Source: Gemmatimonas sp. UBA7669 (lineage in GTDB: Bacteria > Gemmatimonadota > Gemmatimonadetes > Gemmatimonadales > Gemmatimonadaceae). From it: a stretch of 64,000 nt of DNA. A program made the position numbers and the translations under genes. The DNA lies in the NCBI RefSeq assembly GCF_002483225.1, contig NZ_DLHL01000003.1, positions 62,001 to 126,000 on the forward strand, in the 5' to 3' direction. Position 1 is the stretch's first letter, and each line of letters starts with the position of its first letter. The notes below the pieces were generated by a model. That model ran no database searches. It saw only the letters and a list, made by a program, of their open reading frames with translations, and was not told the DNA's origin. Below are positions 44,932 through 53,822 of this stretch, one piece after another.

Positions 44932-45812
44932 TGGCGGTCCTTAGCCATCGAGATGGATGGCGGCGACGCTTTCGCGCTGTCCGCCGGCTCTGGCGCGTTC
45001 AGCAGCTGTTGGCCGACTTGGTACATGGCTCCAGTAGCAGGCAGTAGTATCTGGTTGGGATAGAGCATGCCGACGCCGTACTCGAAGGTAAGGTTTCGGA
45101 GCATCTCGGCCGCCAATCGTGTATTTCCCGCGACATGCTGGGTGGCGTACTGCACTTTGCCAGCACTGACGTTTAGGTCCGCAAGTGCGCGTGCTACCAC
45201 CTCAGGAACCTTGAGCTCCACGCCCGCCACTTTGGCGCGCACGGTAAGCAGATTGAGGACGGGCAGGGCTGCCACCATGGTATTCGTCGAAGCCTTGGGC
45301 AGGCTGGCGCCGTCGGCATAAGCCTGCTTTAGTTTGGCTTGATGTGCCTGTCGGGCACTGTCGAGCGCCACTCGCTTTCGCTCCGTGGTGCCCTCCATCT
45401 CTAAGACTCGGTAAAGCGCGTTAAAAACAGCGTCCAGTTCGGCGTCTAGGTCGTCGAGTACGTCCTTCCCGATATCTCCCAGCTCGCGGTCGCGGGCGAG
45501 CCGGACACGGCACCGGTAGCTGCTCTGATAGTATTTCAAGAGGAGTTGATCACTTGCCGCAGCTAGCGCGCGCGCCGAAGCCGAGGCTCCCAGTGTCCCA
45601 AACTGCGACTTAAGTTCGAAGAACAGTGAGTCGCCATTCAGTCGCTCGAGTGAACCACACGTCTTGTCCGCGTCGCTTCGGAGCTGTCCGAAATTGATCG
45701 GGATAGGTGCGTCCTGCTGCGAGGGCGGCTTGGTGCGAGAAGACGGTGACCGACCGCTGCATGCAAGAGAGGCGCTGATCGCGAGAGCGCCCACAACCGT
45801 TGTGAATTTCAT
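44928..45812 (-). CDS. Lipoprotein of unknown function, partner of the OmpA-like protein
   Basis: From ATG 45812 (MKFTTVVGALAISASLACSG), with the lipobox SLAC; 294 aa. The mature part is mainly helical with repeated Ala/Leu heptads (DVLDDLDAELDAVFNALYRV) and three cysteines (DKTCGSLERL, SSYRCRVRLA and the lipobox Cys). No family is recognised. It is translationally coupled to the OmpA-like gene (4-bp overlap), so the two probably form an envelope complex. Confidence 0.75.
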   Translation of the reverse strand: MKFTTVVGALAISASLACSGRSPSSRTKPPSQQDAPIPINFGQLRSDADKTCGSLERLNGDSLFFELKSQFGTLGASASARALAAASDQLLLKYYQSSYRCRVRLARDRELGDIGKDVLDDLDAELDAVFNALYRVLEMEGTTERKRVALDSARQAHQAKLKQAYADGASLPKASTNTMVAALPVLNLLTVRAKVAGVELKVPEVVARALADLNVSAGKVQYATQHVAGNTRLAAEMLRNLTFEYGVGMLYPNQILLPATGAMYQVGQQLLNAPEPADSAKASPPSISMAKDRQ

Positions 45813-45987
45813 AGACGACTCCAGCTGAAGAGTGAACATCTGAGCCCATTCTGGTAGCACGGACGAAGCGTACGCACACCGACGGCGCGGTTGCCGACGA
45901 TGCGGAACCCGCGACGTCTATGTGCTACGACGCACAGAAGGTATAGCCCGACCCCAAAGGATAGCAAGATCGAATGAGGGGTGCCCA

Positions 45988-46573
45988 TCAGGCGCATAGC
46001 GCGAGCTCCTGCCTGCAAGCTTCTTGCCCGTCGCGACTTGCTTCGCGCTCCTCGTCTGCGACGAAGTGTGGACACTCAGTATCGATCGGGTAAGCCTTGT
46101 CGAGCTCGCCAAGCGTCAGCTGTTCACAATAGGTGTGCTGCGTGCTCTCGAACTCGATGTACGCGCAATTGGCCGCCGTTACAAGGGTAGCGATACCCTC
46201 TTCGAGCTCCCCTCGCTCTCCCAGCCGCTCTCAACCCTCTGGTGGAAACAAAATTCGCGCCCATCACAACGTACACCGTGCATTTGTATGTGACGCTCGG
46301 CCGCAACTCGCAGTGCTGCGCCGTCGGCAAGGCGCGGAAAATATCGTCAACCTTGTCGGCGTTGGCCTTGATGCTGCTGCCCGAGGCATTGATCAGTGAG
46401 CTGCCAATACTGTTGTCGAGCTCGTTTGGTCGTTCGGTTCGGATGTTCCTTCGGGCAAGGAAACGGACGAGCCGATTTGTGGCTGTCTCCTTGAATTCGA
46501 CCCGCTTACATGGGGCCTCGGTGGCCATCAGGTCACTGGCCAACACCCCCCCGTCAGTCACGTGCACGCTCAC
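45988..46573 (-). pseudogene. Frameshifted gene of unknown function
   Basis: From GTG 46573 one frame codes a plausible soluble protein (ETATNRLVRFLARRNIRTER, NELDNSIGSSLINASGSS, CELRPSVTYKCTVYVVMGAN). Near 46225 the coding character moves to another frame (ERLGERGELEEGIATLVTAA, TYCEQLTLGELDKAYPID), which ends at TGA 45988. A single one-base shift joins them into about 195 residues. A run of seven G lies near the 5' end as another slip site. No family is recognised. It may be decayed or affected by a sequence error. Confidence 0.45.
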
Positions 46574-47398
46574 GCCTACGCTGTTTCACCCCTCTTTGGA
46601 GTGGGGGTGGAGAACGCGAGGGTGACTTTCAGTCGTGAAGGTCCCCCGTCCTGACTTGATTGTGTGCCCAACAAATGTGAGACCCCCTTATCGACACGCA
46701 AGTCAGCTAATTGAACAGGACGTGTGAAGACGTTGCGCCCGATGACGCGCCCGTCGTTAGTGACGAAAGTTTGGCGGTGATCTTGTTAGGACCTCTCACG
46801 ACTTTCGTCGACAAAACGGTGAGAACTTGTTCATGTCGTGCTAACTTTTGGATTGGGCCGCGTGCGTGGTTAACAAAGCACAGTTGGCGGTCTCCTGCAG
46901 GACTGCTGCAATTTCGAGGACCGACGACGAGGACTCGGCGTGATGATTGGCGACACTCGTCGGGTCATCATGTGGATGCCGTCGGGCGCCGCAAGCGAGC
47001 CAATCAGACCATCATCCCCTTCGCTTCACCCAGCGCCGTTCGCAGCTTCGGCTTGAGGGCCATAACGAAAGGTCTCACGGCGTCAATGCGGAGCACGCTG
47101 TGCTCAGTGCCTGAGCCAAGGGATGACTGGTCCCGGCCAGTGCATGATCGAACTGACGTTCGCAACCCGAGTGCTCCGAAGCCCGTGCGATAGCGCAACA
47201 GGGGCAGAGGCTGCTTGAGGAAGTTCAATGGTCGATGCGGTGTGAAGGCGCATATCAGAGTGCTGAGAGAGCCGTCGCTTCGCGATAAGAGTGCTGCCGA
47301 TACCGCCGTTATGGCTTTGGTGACGCGATTTCGAGTGATGAGGGAGGCCTCTCGGCCGCCGTCAAGCGACTTCCACGCCGTTCTCGCGGCGTGTGAGG
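46574..47398. other. Island stretch without a supported gene
   Basis: About 825 bp. It holds the degenerate third copy of the AGTGACAA repeat (46759-46811). Frames on both strands lack recognisable similarity. Confidence 0.45.
46759..46811. repeat. Island repeat, copy 3 (degenerate)
   Basis: AGTGACGA at 46759-46766 with the following GCGGTGAT segment matches copies 1 and 2. At the same spacing the second arm is reduced to CTCTCACG (46793-46800). Confidence 0.45.
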
Positions 47399-48106
47399 CT
47401 ACCTACGGCCTAGGGTCAGGCTTGGGGGGAGGCGTCGCAAGAACACGAGATTGTACGCGGTGCACGCGATGGTCACGATCCAATCAACGCGCGCCCTACC
47501 GCGATGCTTCACCTTCCGCGGGCCGGCCACGATTATCACCCAGCCGAACACCTCCTCGCTCTTCTTGCGCGTGCGCTGACTGATCGTGCAACCCGCGTGC
47601 CGCGTCGTGCTCCCGTCGACGGCACTGCCCTTTGCTATTTCGGAGAGATGCTGCGCGGACCCAGAGGCCTGCGCGCTCTCCACGAAGTCCCGGGTATTGT
47701 AGCGCCCTGTCCGCGCCGACGGTGGCACGCGGCGCCGTGCCTGCGGTCGCCTGCTACAGATACACGGCATCTTCGACTTCGGCGCGCCCACTCGGACTAC
47801 TCACGCTCGTGTTCACGACGTGGTAGTGACGATTGTCAACGAGTCCACTCGCTTCGTACGCAAGGACTGACGACGGATTCGATATTCTGCGCGCCATGCG
47901 GGCGTCAGTGTCCCTGACCGACTGATGCGTGGCGTTGCTAGGCTTCTGGCCGTGGTAGCTGGCGCAATAACTGCCGGAATCGATTGGGCGTCCGAGTCGT
48001 GGTCCTTGGGCCGGACGCACTTCTGGCTCGCCCACGCTTGGAGCGGAGTGCCATCCACCGAAAGGTGCTCACCCGAGAGCAGGCGCGCCTGCTCCGCCGT
48101 GGCCAC
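47399..48106 (-). pseudogene. Broken IS5-superfamily transposase gene
   Basis: Read from 48106 downwards: RLLSGEHLSVDGTPLQAWAS then KCVRPKDHD is the first catalytic region. A frameshift leads to SYHGQKPSNATHQSVRDTDA and SGLVDNRHYHVVNTSVSSP. A second frameshift leads to YNTRDFVESAQASG, AVDGSTTRHAGCTISQRTRK and the C-terminal EEVFGWVIIVAGPRKVKHRG and DWIVTIACTAYNL. These are DDE transposase segments in the correct order in three frames, so the gene is inactive. The N-terminal part is not clearly visible. Confidence 0.8.
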
Positions 48107-48652
48107 AGCAGCCTACGTAACGTGCCACCAGCCCACTTCCGGGCCACTGTGGCAATCACCGCCAGCGTCTCCAGTACCGCATAAAGTGAGTCCTGCTGGA
48201 CCAGGTTTGGGGGCTAGACCAAATCAACCACTGACTAACAGCACTGCTGGACCAGCAACTAGGGTCATGTCATGAGACGCTGTCAATATCGCACAAAGTC
48301 GTTGACTCACTGGGAAATACATGACCAAGGTCGCGATGATGCAACCAGTAGGTAGCCAATAGTGACAAGAGTCCAGCGGTGATCGATTCACCATTTGTCA
48401 CTGATGCTGTCACCTAAGTCGCATGTACCGAGTTCCTCCGAAAGCGCGCGAGTTCGGGGACAGTTGTACTTCTTCGACGATGGACGCCCTCCTAAATGAA
48501 TCAGGAGAAACGGGCAATGCTAGAGATTCCTCTCGCATAGGCGGCTCCCTCGGCAAGCGTGCGACGAGTTGCTTGCAGGCGTACGGCCGCCAATTGGACC
48601 GTAAGTGGATACTCGTGGAGTTCTGCTCGAGCCGTAAGCACTAAACCATCTA
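48107..48652. other. Spacer with repeat copy 2, no gene seen
   Basis: It contains the probable upstream end of the IS5-like remnant and the second AGTGACAA repeat. It ends at the stop of the STAND NTPase gene. Confidence 0.45.
48361..48413. repeat. Island repeat, copy 2 (AGTGACAA-N26-TTGTCACT-N5-TGTCAC)
   Basis: AGTGACAA (48361-48368), TTGTCACT (48395-48402) and TGTCAC (48408-48413) have exactly the same spacing as at 27453-27506. Intervening bases such as AGCG(A/G)TGAT are also shared. Confidence 0.7.
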
Positions 48653-51103
48653 TCAGAGGTCTGCGAACATCTCCTCGATACTCCAGTCGCTTACTGGTAC
48701 ACGGAACCCTTCGGCGTGTGCCTCCGGACCATAGTTTTCAGGAGGTTCAACCAGAACCTGCAGAAGATGTCGTAGCGAGTCGACCTTCTCTGCATGCTCA
48801 GTCGTAAGTGCCTCTGCCCAACCGGTGAATCCATCGATCACGTTGATGAGTCGCGCCGAACCACCATGCCAATCGCGAAAATCGTACGGATCAGGGAATT
48901 CATTCTCCTTCTCGTCATATTGAGACTTGAGATAGAGCCCCTCTGATAATGCCTCATCGGTAGATGACAGTAGGCCATCGAGGATTCCCTTCAGCGTCGT
49001 CCGTGTGACCAGACTCTCCACGAGCAGTGGTTCAAATGCTCGAGCAGCATTGAGTAACGCCGCGCGCGAGACTGACGAAGCAGAATGAGACCTTGCTGCA
49101 TGTCGCACCTCATCGGCGAGCCACACGACTCGTGGCATCGGCGAGCAATACGGCACCAAACGGCGAAGCTCATTGAGAACGCCCTCCGCTTCTTCAAGTC
49201 GCAGCGAGCTCGGCGACGCAGGAAGAGCTGTCCTGCAGCAAGCATCAACGACAGCGCTCAAGAGAATGCCAGGTTCTGACGAAGCCCACTCGCTACGGAC
49301 GTCCGCTGGGGCCACTACCGCATCGTACTCAATCTCTGCGCCAGTAGCAACGACGAAGTGCCGCTTCTCGAGAGGCCGTAGTTCAGCCGCAGCGGTGAGA
49401 AGATGTCGAATCTGCGCGACATTCTGTGCATGCTCTACGAGAAGAACGAACCTCTGCCCCAAGAGCTCAAGTTCGTTCGAACCCTTCGGTGCGACCCCAC
49501 GTCCCTGATCCTGAGCGTTGCTGGCATCAGCTCTTAGTGCACGAGCGACAGCGCTAAGCGTGTCAATGCTTGCAAGCTCAAAGTAGCGACGGCGCCGCTC
49601 TTCGTTCTCACGATGCCTTGCGATGACAAAATCGCGAATGCTCGGATGTGCGAAATCAACGTCACGCTGACCCGGCCAAGGCGATGCTATGCGAAGAAAC
49701 CCCGGGGAGAGGCGCTCAAGTGCGGTTTCAAAGTCAAGGCTGCTCTCAGGACTCTTAGCCGTGTACGCTTCGTACTTGGTGCGAAGCAACTCCTCCGAGG
49801 CGGGGCTGGCGTGATGGAGCACGGACGATAGGACGGCGCGCTCCGATTCCGAAAGGTTGTCGTACGCTTGCATCCACCGCTTGCTCGGATTGGACAGGAA
49901 CTGCCGAACATCATTGGCACTAACCTCCGGTGATCGGAGTACAACTTCGGCTAACGCGCGAAGCCTTTCAGGAGTCACGTTGGGGTGGGCGACAATCTCA
50001 CTGGCCATTTCGCGAACCAACTTGCGAACGTTCTCAGGAAAGTCTTGCCGTTTGACGTGATTGTACAGCATGCCTGCTCGCTCGCGCTGTGTGAGCTCAC
50101 CAACCGCAACGGTTAGACCGTGGGCGCCTGGAAACTGCTCCACGGCCTCGTCTAGACGTAGCCGATCTAGAGCGGCACCCATCACGTACGTCCTACCTGT
50201 CCAGATGAGGTAGCCGTTGGGACGTAGGGTTGCGAGAACGTTTGGTAGTTCGCGACTCCAGTCGTCAGCTACAGAGATGTCAACAGAGACGGATCCAAGC
50301 GCATCATCCGCCACGAAAAGCTGCGTTGTGTCGTGCTTCCTGACCCGATGTATATCCTCGGGGCGGCGTACCGAGTAGACCTCGACATTTCGAGCTGCCG
50401 CCTCCAACGCAAGCGCTGCAGCAATGGTGCTCTTGCCCGCTTCTGGAGCACCGTCGAGCACAAGGAAGTGGTGTGTTTGTAGAATGACTCCAGCGTCGTG
50501 ATATGCGGAGGTTGCTACGAATGCACCTAGATGCTGACGCCAGCGCTCGAGGTACGCCGCGCTCGCGGACAACGTTGCCGAATTGACTACTTGTGCAAAA
50601 TCGGCGAGCGCAAGGAGCTGTGGGAAAGAACGACGGACGTGTGGGTGCACGTCCAGTAGCTCGCAAACGTCTCGGCCATCGACGACGGCGAAGTGTTGGG
50701 CGACGTTCGCGTCCTTCGCGATCTGATGCAGAGAGTCGCGGTCGTCACCTGAAAGCGGGACGTTCGTGATCAGAACGTAGTTGTCTAGATTGAGTTGTAA
50801 GTTCCCACGGCGCCTCAGGTTCGCGCGCATCTCGCTCCGAAAGGAGTTTCGTAACGATGCGATGGCCCCTTGCACCAGTTCGCCTTCGAACTCGGCGAAC
50901 TTCGCCTGAAAGATCCAGTGTCCCGACCACTGCTCCTCGGCACTTGGAAAAGCGGCGACGCCCCGATACTCGGCGTCCCGCCCATTGTCACGCGAGCCAC
51001 CGAAGGCGCTCACTCCAGGACCGATCACGGCCTTTAGGAGCGTCTGCGCCAAGGTTTCAAAGCCGTACCAGCCGAGGCTGTGAAGCGGATATTTGAGCGC
51101 CAT
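48653..51103 (-). CDS. STAND-type NTPase with Mrr-like nuclease domain, putative anti-phage protein
   Basis: 816 aa. The N-terminal about 160 residues look like a restriction endonuclease (Mrr/PD-(D/E)xK) domain: SLGWYGFETLAQTLL, SRDNGRDAEYRGV with the catalytic Asp, and HWIFQAKFAEFEGEL with the QxK motif. The NTPase domain has Walker A FLVLDGAPEAGKSTIAAAL (near residue 220) and a Walker B-like QLFVADDALG. A winged-helix and helical region then leads to a C-terminal sensor-like part. This is the layout of nSTAND3-type NTPases, a family linked to Avs-like immunity in which a phage protein triggers nuclease activity. It lies alone between IS remnants in the island. Defence is inferred from architecture and location. 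Confidence 0.8.
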   Translation of the reverse strand: MALKYPLHSLGWYGFETLAQTLLKAVIGPGVSAFGGSRDNGRDAEYRGVAAFPSAEEQWSGHWIFQAKFAEFEGELVQGAIASLRNSFRSEMRANLRRRGNLQLNLDNYVLITNVPLSGDDRDSLHQIAKDANVAQHFAVVDGRDVCELLDVHPHVRRSFPQLLALADFAQVVNSATLSASAAYLERWRQHLGAFVATSAYHDAGVILQTHHFLVLDGAPEAGKSTIAAALALEAAARNVEVYSVRRPEDIHRVRKHDTTQLFVADDALGSVSVDISVADDWSRELPNVLATLRPNGYLIWTGRTYVMGAALDRLRLDEAVEQFPGAHGLTVAVGELTQRERAGMLYNHVKRQDFPENVRKLVREMASEIVAHPNVTPERLRALAEVVLRSPEVSANDVRQFLSNPSKRWMQAYDNLSESERAVLSSVLHHASPASEELLRTKYEAYTAKSPESSLDFETALERLSPGFLRIASPWPGQRDVDFAHPSIRDFVIARHRENEERRRRYFELASIDTLSAVARALRADASNAQDQGRGVAPKGSNELELLGQRFVLLVEHAQNVAQIRHLLTAAAELRPLEKRHFVVATGAEIEYDAVVAPADVRSEWASSEPGILLSAVVDACCRTALPASPSSLRLEEAEGVLNELRRLVPYCSPMPRVVWLADEVRHAARSHSASSVSRAALLNAARAFEPLLVESLVTRTTLKGILDGLLSSTDEALSEGLYLKSQYDEKENEFPDPYDFRDWHGGSARLINVIDGFTGWAEALTTEHAEKVDSLRHLLQVLVEPPENYGPEAHAEGFRVPVSDWSIEEMFADL

Positions 51104-51289
51104 AGAGGTGGTGGTCAGTCTTAGTACATCGATGCGATCCGCGAATCTGGCTGACTACCGGCGGCCAAGGTTCGCGTGGATCTCGCAAGCTTCCCTCGGC
51201 AAGCAGACAGCATAAATCTGTACTCGGGCGGTGCATGACCCTTGGTCCAAAATGCAAGAAGTCGTGAGTAGAGCTACACTGCTTCTCGG

Positions 51290-51800
51290 GGGTGTTCGAC
51301 CTGACACAAAGCGGCGAGCTTTCTGGGGGTCAGCTGCCCAACGGCGCCGAAAGGCCGGGCCTTCTTGTAGTCGATGCGCCACTCCGCGATCCCCTGCTGC
51401 GTGTGGGCGCGATCGGCAAACTGCGTGACGTTCGGGTGCACATCGCGCGGCTTGTCGCTGAATCACTCGATGTGGCTGTTGTCGGTGGGATTGCCTAGCT
51501 TGGTGTAGTCGAGCTGGGCGCCGCGCGTGCTCGCTCAGTTGCCCATGACGCGCGACGTGAAATCGGTGCCGTGATCGAAGGTGATGGAGGTGGGCTTGCC
51601 GTACGTGAGGATGGCGCTGTCGAGCGCCGAATTCACCGCACTGCCGTTCGGACGAAACGCGGCATCAAGGATTGAACTCTGACGAATCCTCTGATCGTCC
51701 ACGGTTAAGATGCGTAACGGGCGCACATTCGCAAGCACATCATGGACGAAGTTCATGCTCCAACGCTTCGCCGAGCCTGTCGGGATCGGGGCTCTGATGC
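51290..51800 (-). pseudogene. Broken IS3-family transposase (orfB integrase core)
   Basis: On the minus strand, WSMNFVHDVLANVRPLRILT, AILTYGKPTSITFDHGTDFT and an in-frame stop are followed by AQLDYTKLGNPTDNSHIE, another stop, and EWRIDYKKARPFGAVGQLTP. These are the rve-domain motifs of IS3 transposases (D, D, E region) interrupted by stop codons. The element is inactive. Confidence 0.8.
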
Positions 51801-52221
51801 GGCGACCACCCCAGTCACCCCAGCGCGATCACGTACTGTTGTGTGGTCTCGTCCAGGTTGAGATGAGAAAGGTCTTTCCCCGGCTGGTCGTTGCGGCGGA
51901 TCTATGGGGAGACGGGCGGGTCCCTCCGGCGCCACCGCGGGTGGCGAGGCCACCGACTACTCACTCACTGGGCGGGCTCCGCGCCGAAAGGCACAAATGA
52001 CACAGCAGGTAACCTCTTCATCGCGAAATTTTTCAGCACCCTGCTAGAGGAAAGCGTCACGTATGGCGACGTCAGCATGCGGCTGTGCCGGCCGCGACAT
52101 CGTAATCTGCTGCGTCCGACATTCCTTCATTTCGGTGATCGTGTCATGGGTCGGGCGCATTTCGTGAGTTCGTGCGTCTAGGCGGGCGTAGGTCGTCTGC
52201 GGGGCCGGCGTAAGACCCGAT

Positions 52222-52241
52222 TTGTCACTATTCTTGTCACT
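52222..52241. repeat. Island repeat half-site (TTGTCACT-N4-TTGTCACT)
   Basis: Two direct TTGTCACT copies have the same spacing as the right half of copies 1 and 2. The AGTGACAA arm is not present at the expected position. It lies about 130 bp before the intact MBL gene. Confidence 0.45.
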
Positions 52242-52367
52242 AACAGGACCCGATTCTCTATGCACTCACGACGAGTGGCTTGCCAAGTCATTGCCAGCAC
52301 TGCAGTTCAGGGTGAACGTGTCTGATATACGTCGGAAGCTCACTTTTGTGGTGTCCCCGATCAGGTC

Positions 52368-53771
52368 ATGACCATGCACATCGAGTTTTCGGGCGCTGCC
52401 CGTGAAGTGACAGGCTCCTGCCATATCCTGCGCGTCGGCAAGCGCACGGTGCTGCTCGATTGCGGCCTGTTCCAAGGCAAGCGCAGCGAGTCCCGAGAGA
52501 AGAACGCAAGAATGCCGGTGCCGGTCGAGGAGATCGACGCCATCGTGCTCAGCCACGCCCACATCGATCACGCCGGCCGGTTGCCGTATCTGGTGGCGCA
52601 GGGCTACAAGGGCACCATCTGGGCCACGAACGCCACGCGTGATCTCTGCGCCATCATGCTGGCCGACTCGGCGCATATCCAGGAGAAGGACTCCGAGTAT
52701 CTCGCGCGGCACCGCAATGAGTTCGTGGAGCCGCTCTACCGTATCGAGGATGCCACGCGCACGCTCGAGTACATGGTGGGCATGCCATACAACAAGTGGT
52801 TTGATGTCACCGACGGCGTGCGCGCGCAGTTCGTTGAGGCGGGACACATTCTCGGCAGTGCCTCAGTTGTTCTCGAACTGCGCGAAGGCGAGACCTTCAA
52901 GCGCCTCATTTTCAGTGGTGACGTGGGTCGCGCCGGTCTGCCCATTATCCGCGATCCTGCACCGCCTACGGGCGGCGCGGATGTGATCATCTGCGAAAGC
53001 ACCTACGGCAATCGCGATCACGAGTCCGTGGACGGGGCGCGCGAGCATCTCGCGCGGGTGGTGCGCGACACCGCCGCCCGCGGCGGTCGCGTGCTCATAC
53101 CGGCGTTTGCCGTGGGTCGCACGCAGGAACTGGTGTACGATCTGCACCAACTGCGGCGCGAGGGACGCATTCCGGAGATCCCGATCTTCATCGATTCGCC
53201 GCTGGCCACCGACGCTACGGCGGTTTTTGCCATGCATCCGGAGACTTACGACCAGAGCGAGGCGTTGGTGCGACGCACGTCCAACCTGTTCGGCTTCCCC
53301 ATGGTGAAATTCACACGCGAGGTGGAGGAGTCGAAGAAGCTGAACAGCTTGCATGGCCCGATGGTCATCATCGCGGCCTCGGGCATGGCCGAGTCTGGGC
53401 GTATCCTGCACCACCTGCGGCATGGGGCCGCCGATCCGCGCAACACCATTCTCATCGTAGGCTTCCAGGCCGAGCATACCCTTGGGCGGCGCATTGTCGA
53501 GCGCCGTCCGGAGCTCAAGGTCTTTGGCGATCCGGTGCCACTCAATGCGCAGGTCGAAGTGCTGTTGGGATACAGCGCACACGCAGATCGAACCGAGCTG
53601 CGGGAGTGGTTGCACCACGTGCGATCGGGTGGCGAGGCCAGTGGCCGCGGCAGGCCGCATGTCCTGCTGGTGCATGGCGAACCCGAGGCCCAGGATGCCT
53701 TTGCCGTGCGACTTCAGGAGGACGGCTTCCGGGCGGATATTCCCGAACCGGGTGACCGGATTCCCATTTGA
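52368..53771 (+). CDS. MBL-fold / beta-CASP nuclease (RNA-processing exonuclease type)
   Basis: 467 aa. Metal-binding HxHxDH lies in SHAHIDHAGRLPYL, and other MBL motifs are EAGHILGSASVVLEL and IFSGDVGRAGLPII. The beta-CASP part includes ICESTYGNRDHESVDGAREH, IPAFAVGRTQELVYDL and the C-terminal motif GYSAHADRTELREWL. The family cleaves or trims RNA (YSH1/CPSF-like proteins). The right 88-bp repeat (52599-52686) lies within codons about 78-107. The part upstream of it was probably brought by the island and differs in third positions from the stranded host 5' end at 27001. ATG 52374 is an alternative start. Confidence 0.92.
   Translation: MTMHIEFSGAAREVTGSCHILRVGKRTVLLDCGLFQGKRSESREKNARMPVPVEEIDAIVLSHAHIDHAGRLPYLVAQGYKGTIWATNATRDLCAIMLADSAHIQEKDSEYLARHRNEFVEPLYRIEDATRTLEYMVGMPYNKWFDVTDGVRAQFVEAGHILGSASVVLELREGETFKRLIFSGDVGRAGLPIIRDPAPPTGGADVIICESTYGNRDHESVDGAREHLARVVRDTAARGGRVLIPAFAVGRTQELVYDLHQLRREGRIPEIPIFIDSPLATDATAVFAMHPETYDQSEALVRRTSNLFGFPMVKFTREVEESKKLNSLHGPMVIIAASGMAESGRILHHLRHGAADPRNTILIVGFQAEHTLGRRIVERRPELKVFGDPVPLNAQVEVLLGYSAHADRTELREWLHHVRSGGEASGRGRPHVLLVHGEPEAQDAFAVRLQEDGFRADIPEPGDRIPI
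52599..52686 (+). repeat. Right 88-bp direct repeat bounding the island (attR-like)
   Basis: Matches 27238-27325 with two substitutions before divergence. It lies inside the intact MBL gene, so the junction preserves a functional reading frame. Confidence 0.8.
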
Positions 53772-53822
53772 GACCGGGCGGTACGTGGAGTCGGCGCGGT
53801 CGATAGGGTAGTTTGGCCTGAT

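Larger units (their letters stand above)
51104..52367. other. Spacer with IS3 remnant and repeat half-site
   Basis: No intact gene is seen. It contains the broken IS3-like orfB (51290-51800) and a half copy of the island repeat (52222-52241). Confidence 0.45.
27326..52598. mobile_element. Accessory island inserted in an MBL/beta-CASP nuclease gene
   Basis: About 25.3 kb bounded by the 88-bp direct repeats. It has visibly lower GC than both flanks, several broken transposase genes (IS481-, IS5- and IS3-like), an RiPP gene cluster and a STAND NTPase. No intact integrase or recombinase was found, so the element is probably immobile now or was mobilised in trans. The ancestral host locus would join 27325 to 52687. 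Confidence 0.72.

Noticed and set aside
46711..47193. 160-codon open frame on the plus strand
   Set aside because: Arg/Ser/Thr-rich, no recognisable motif, starts inside a repeat copy, no ribosome binding site.
47504..47917. Plus-strand open frame of 137 codons
   Set aside because: Antisense to the broken IS5-superfamily transposase, which accounts for the coding signal.
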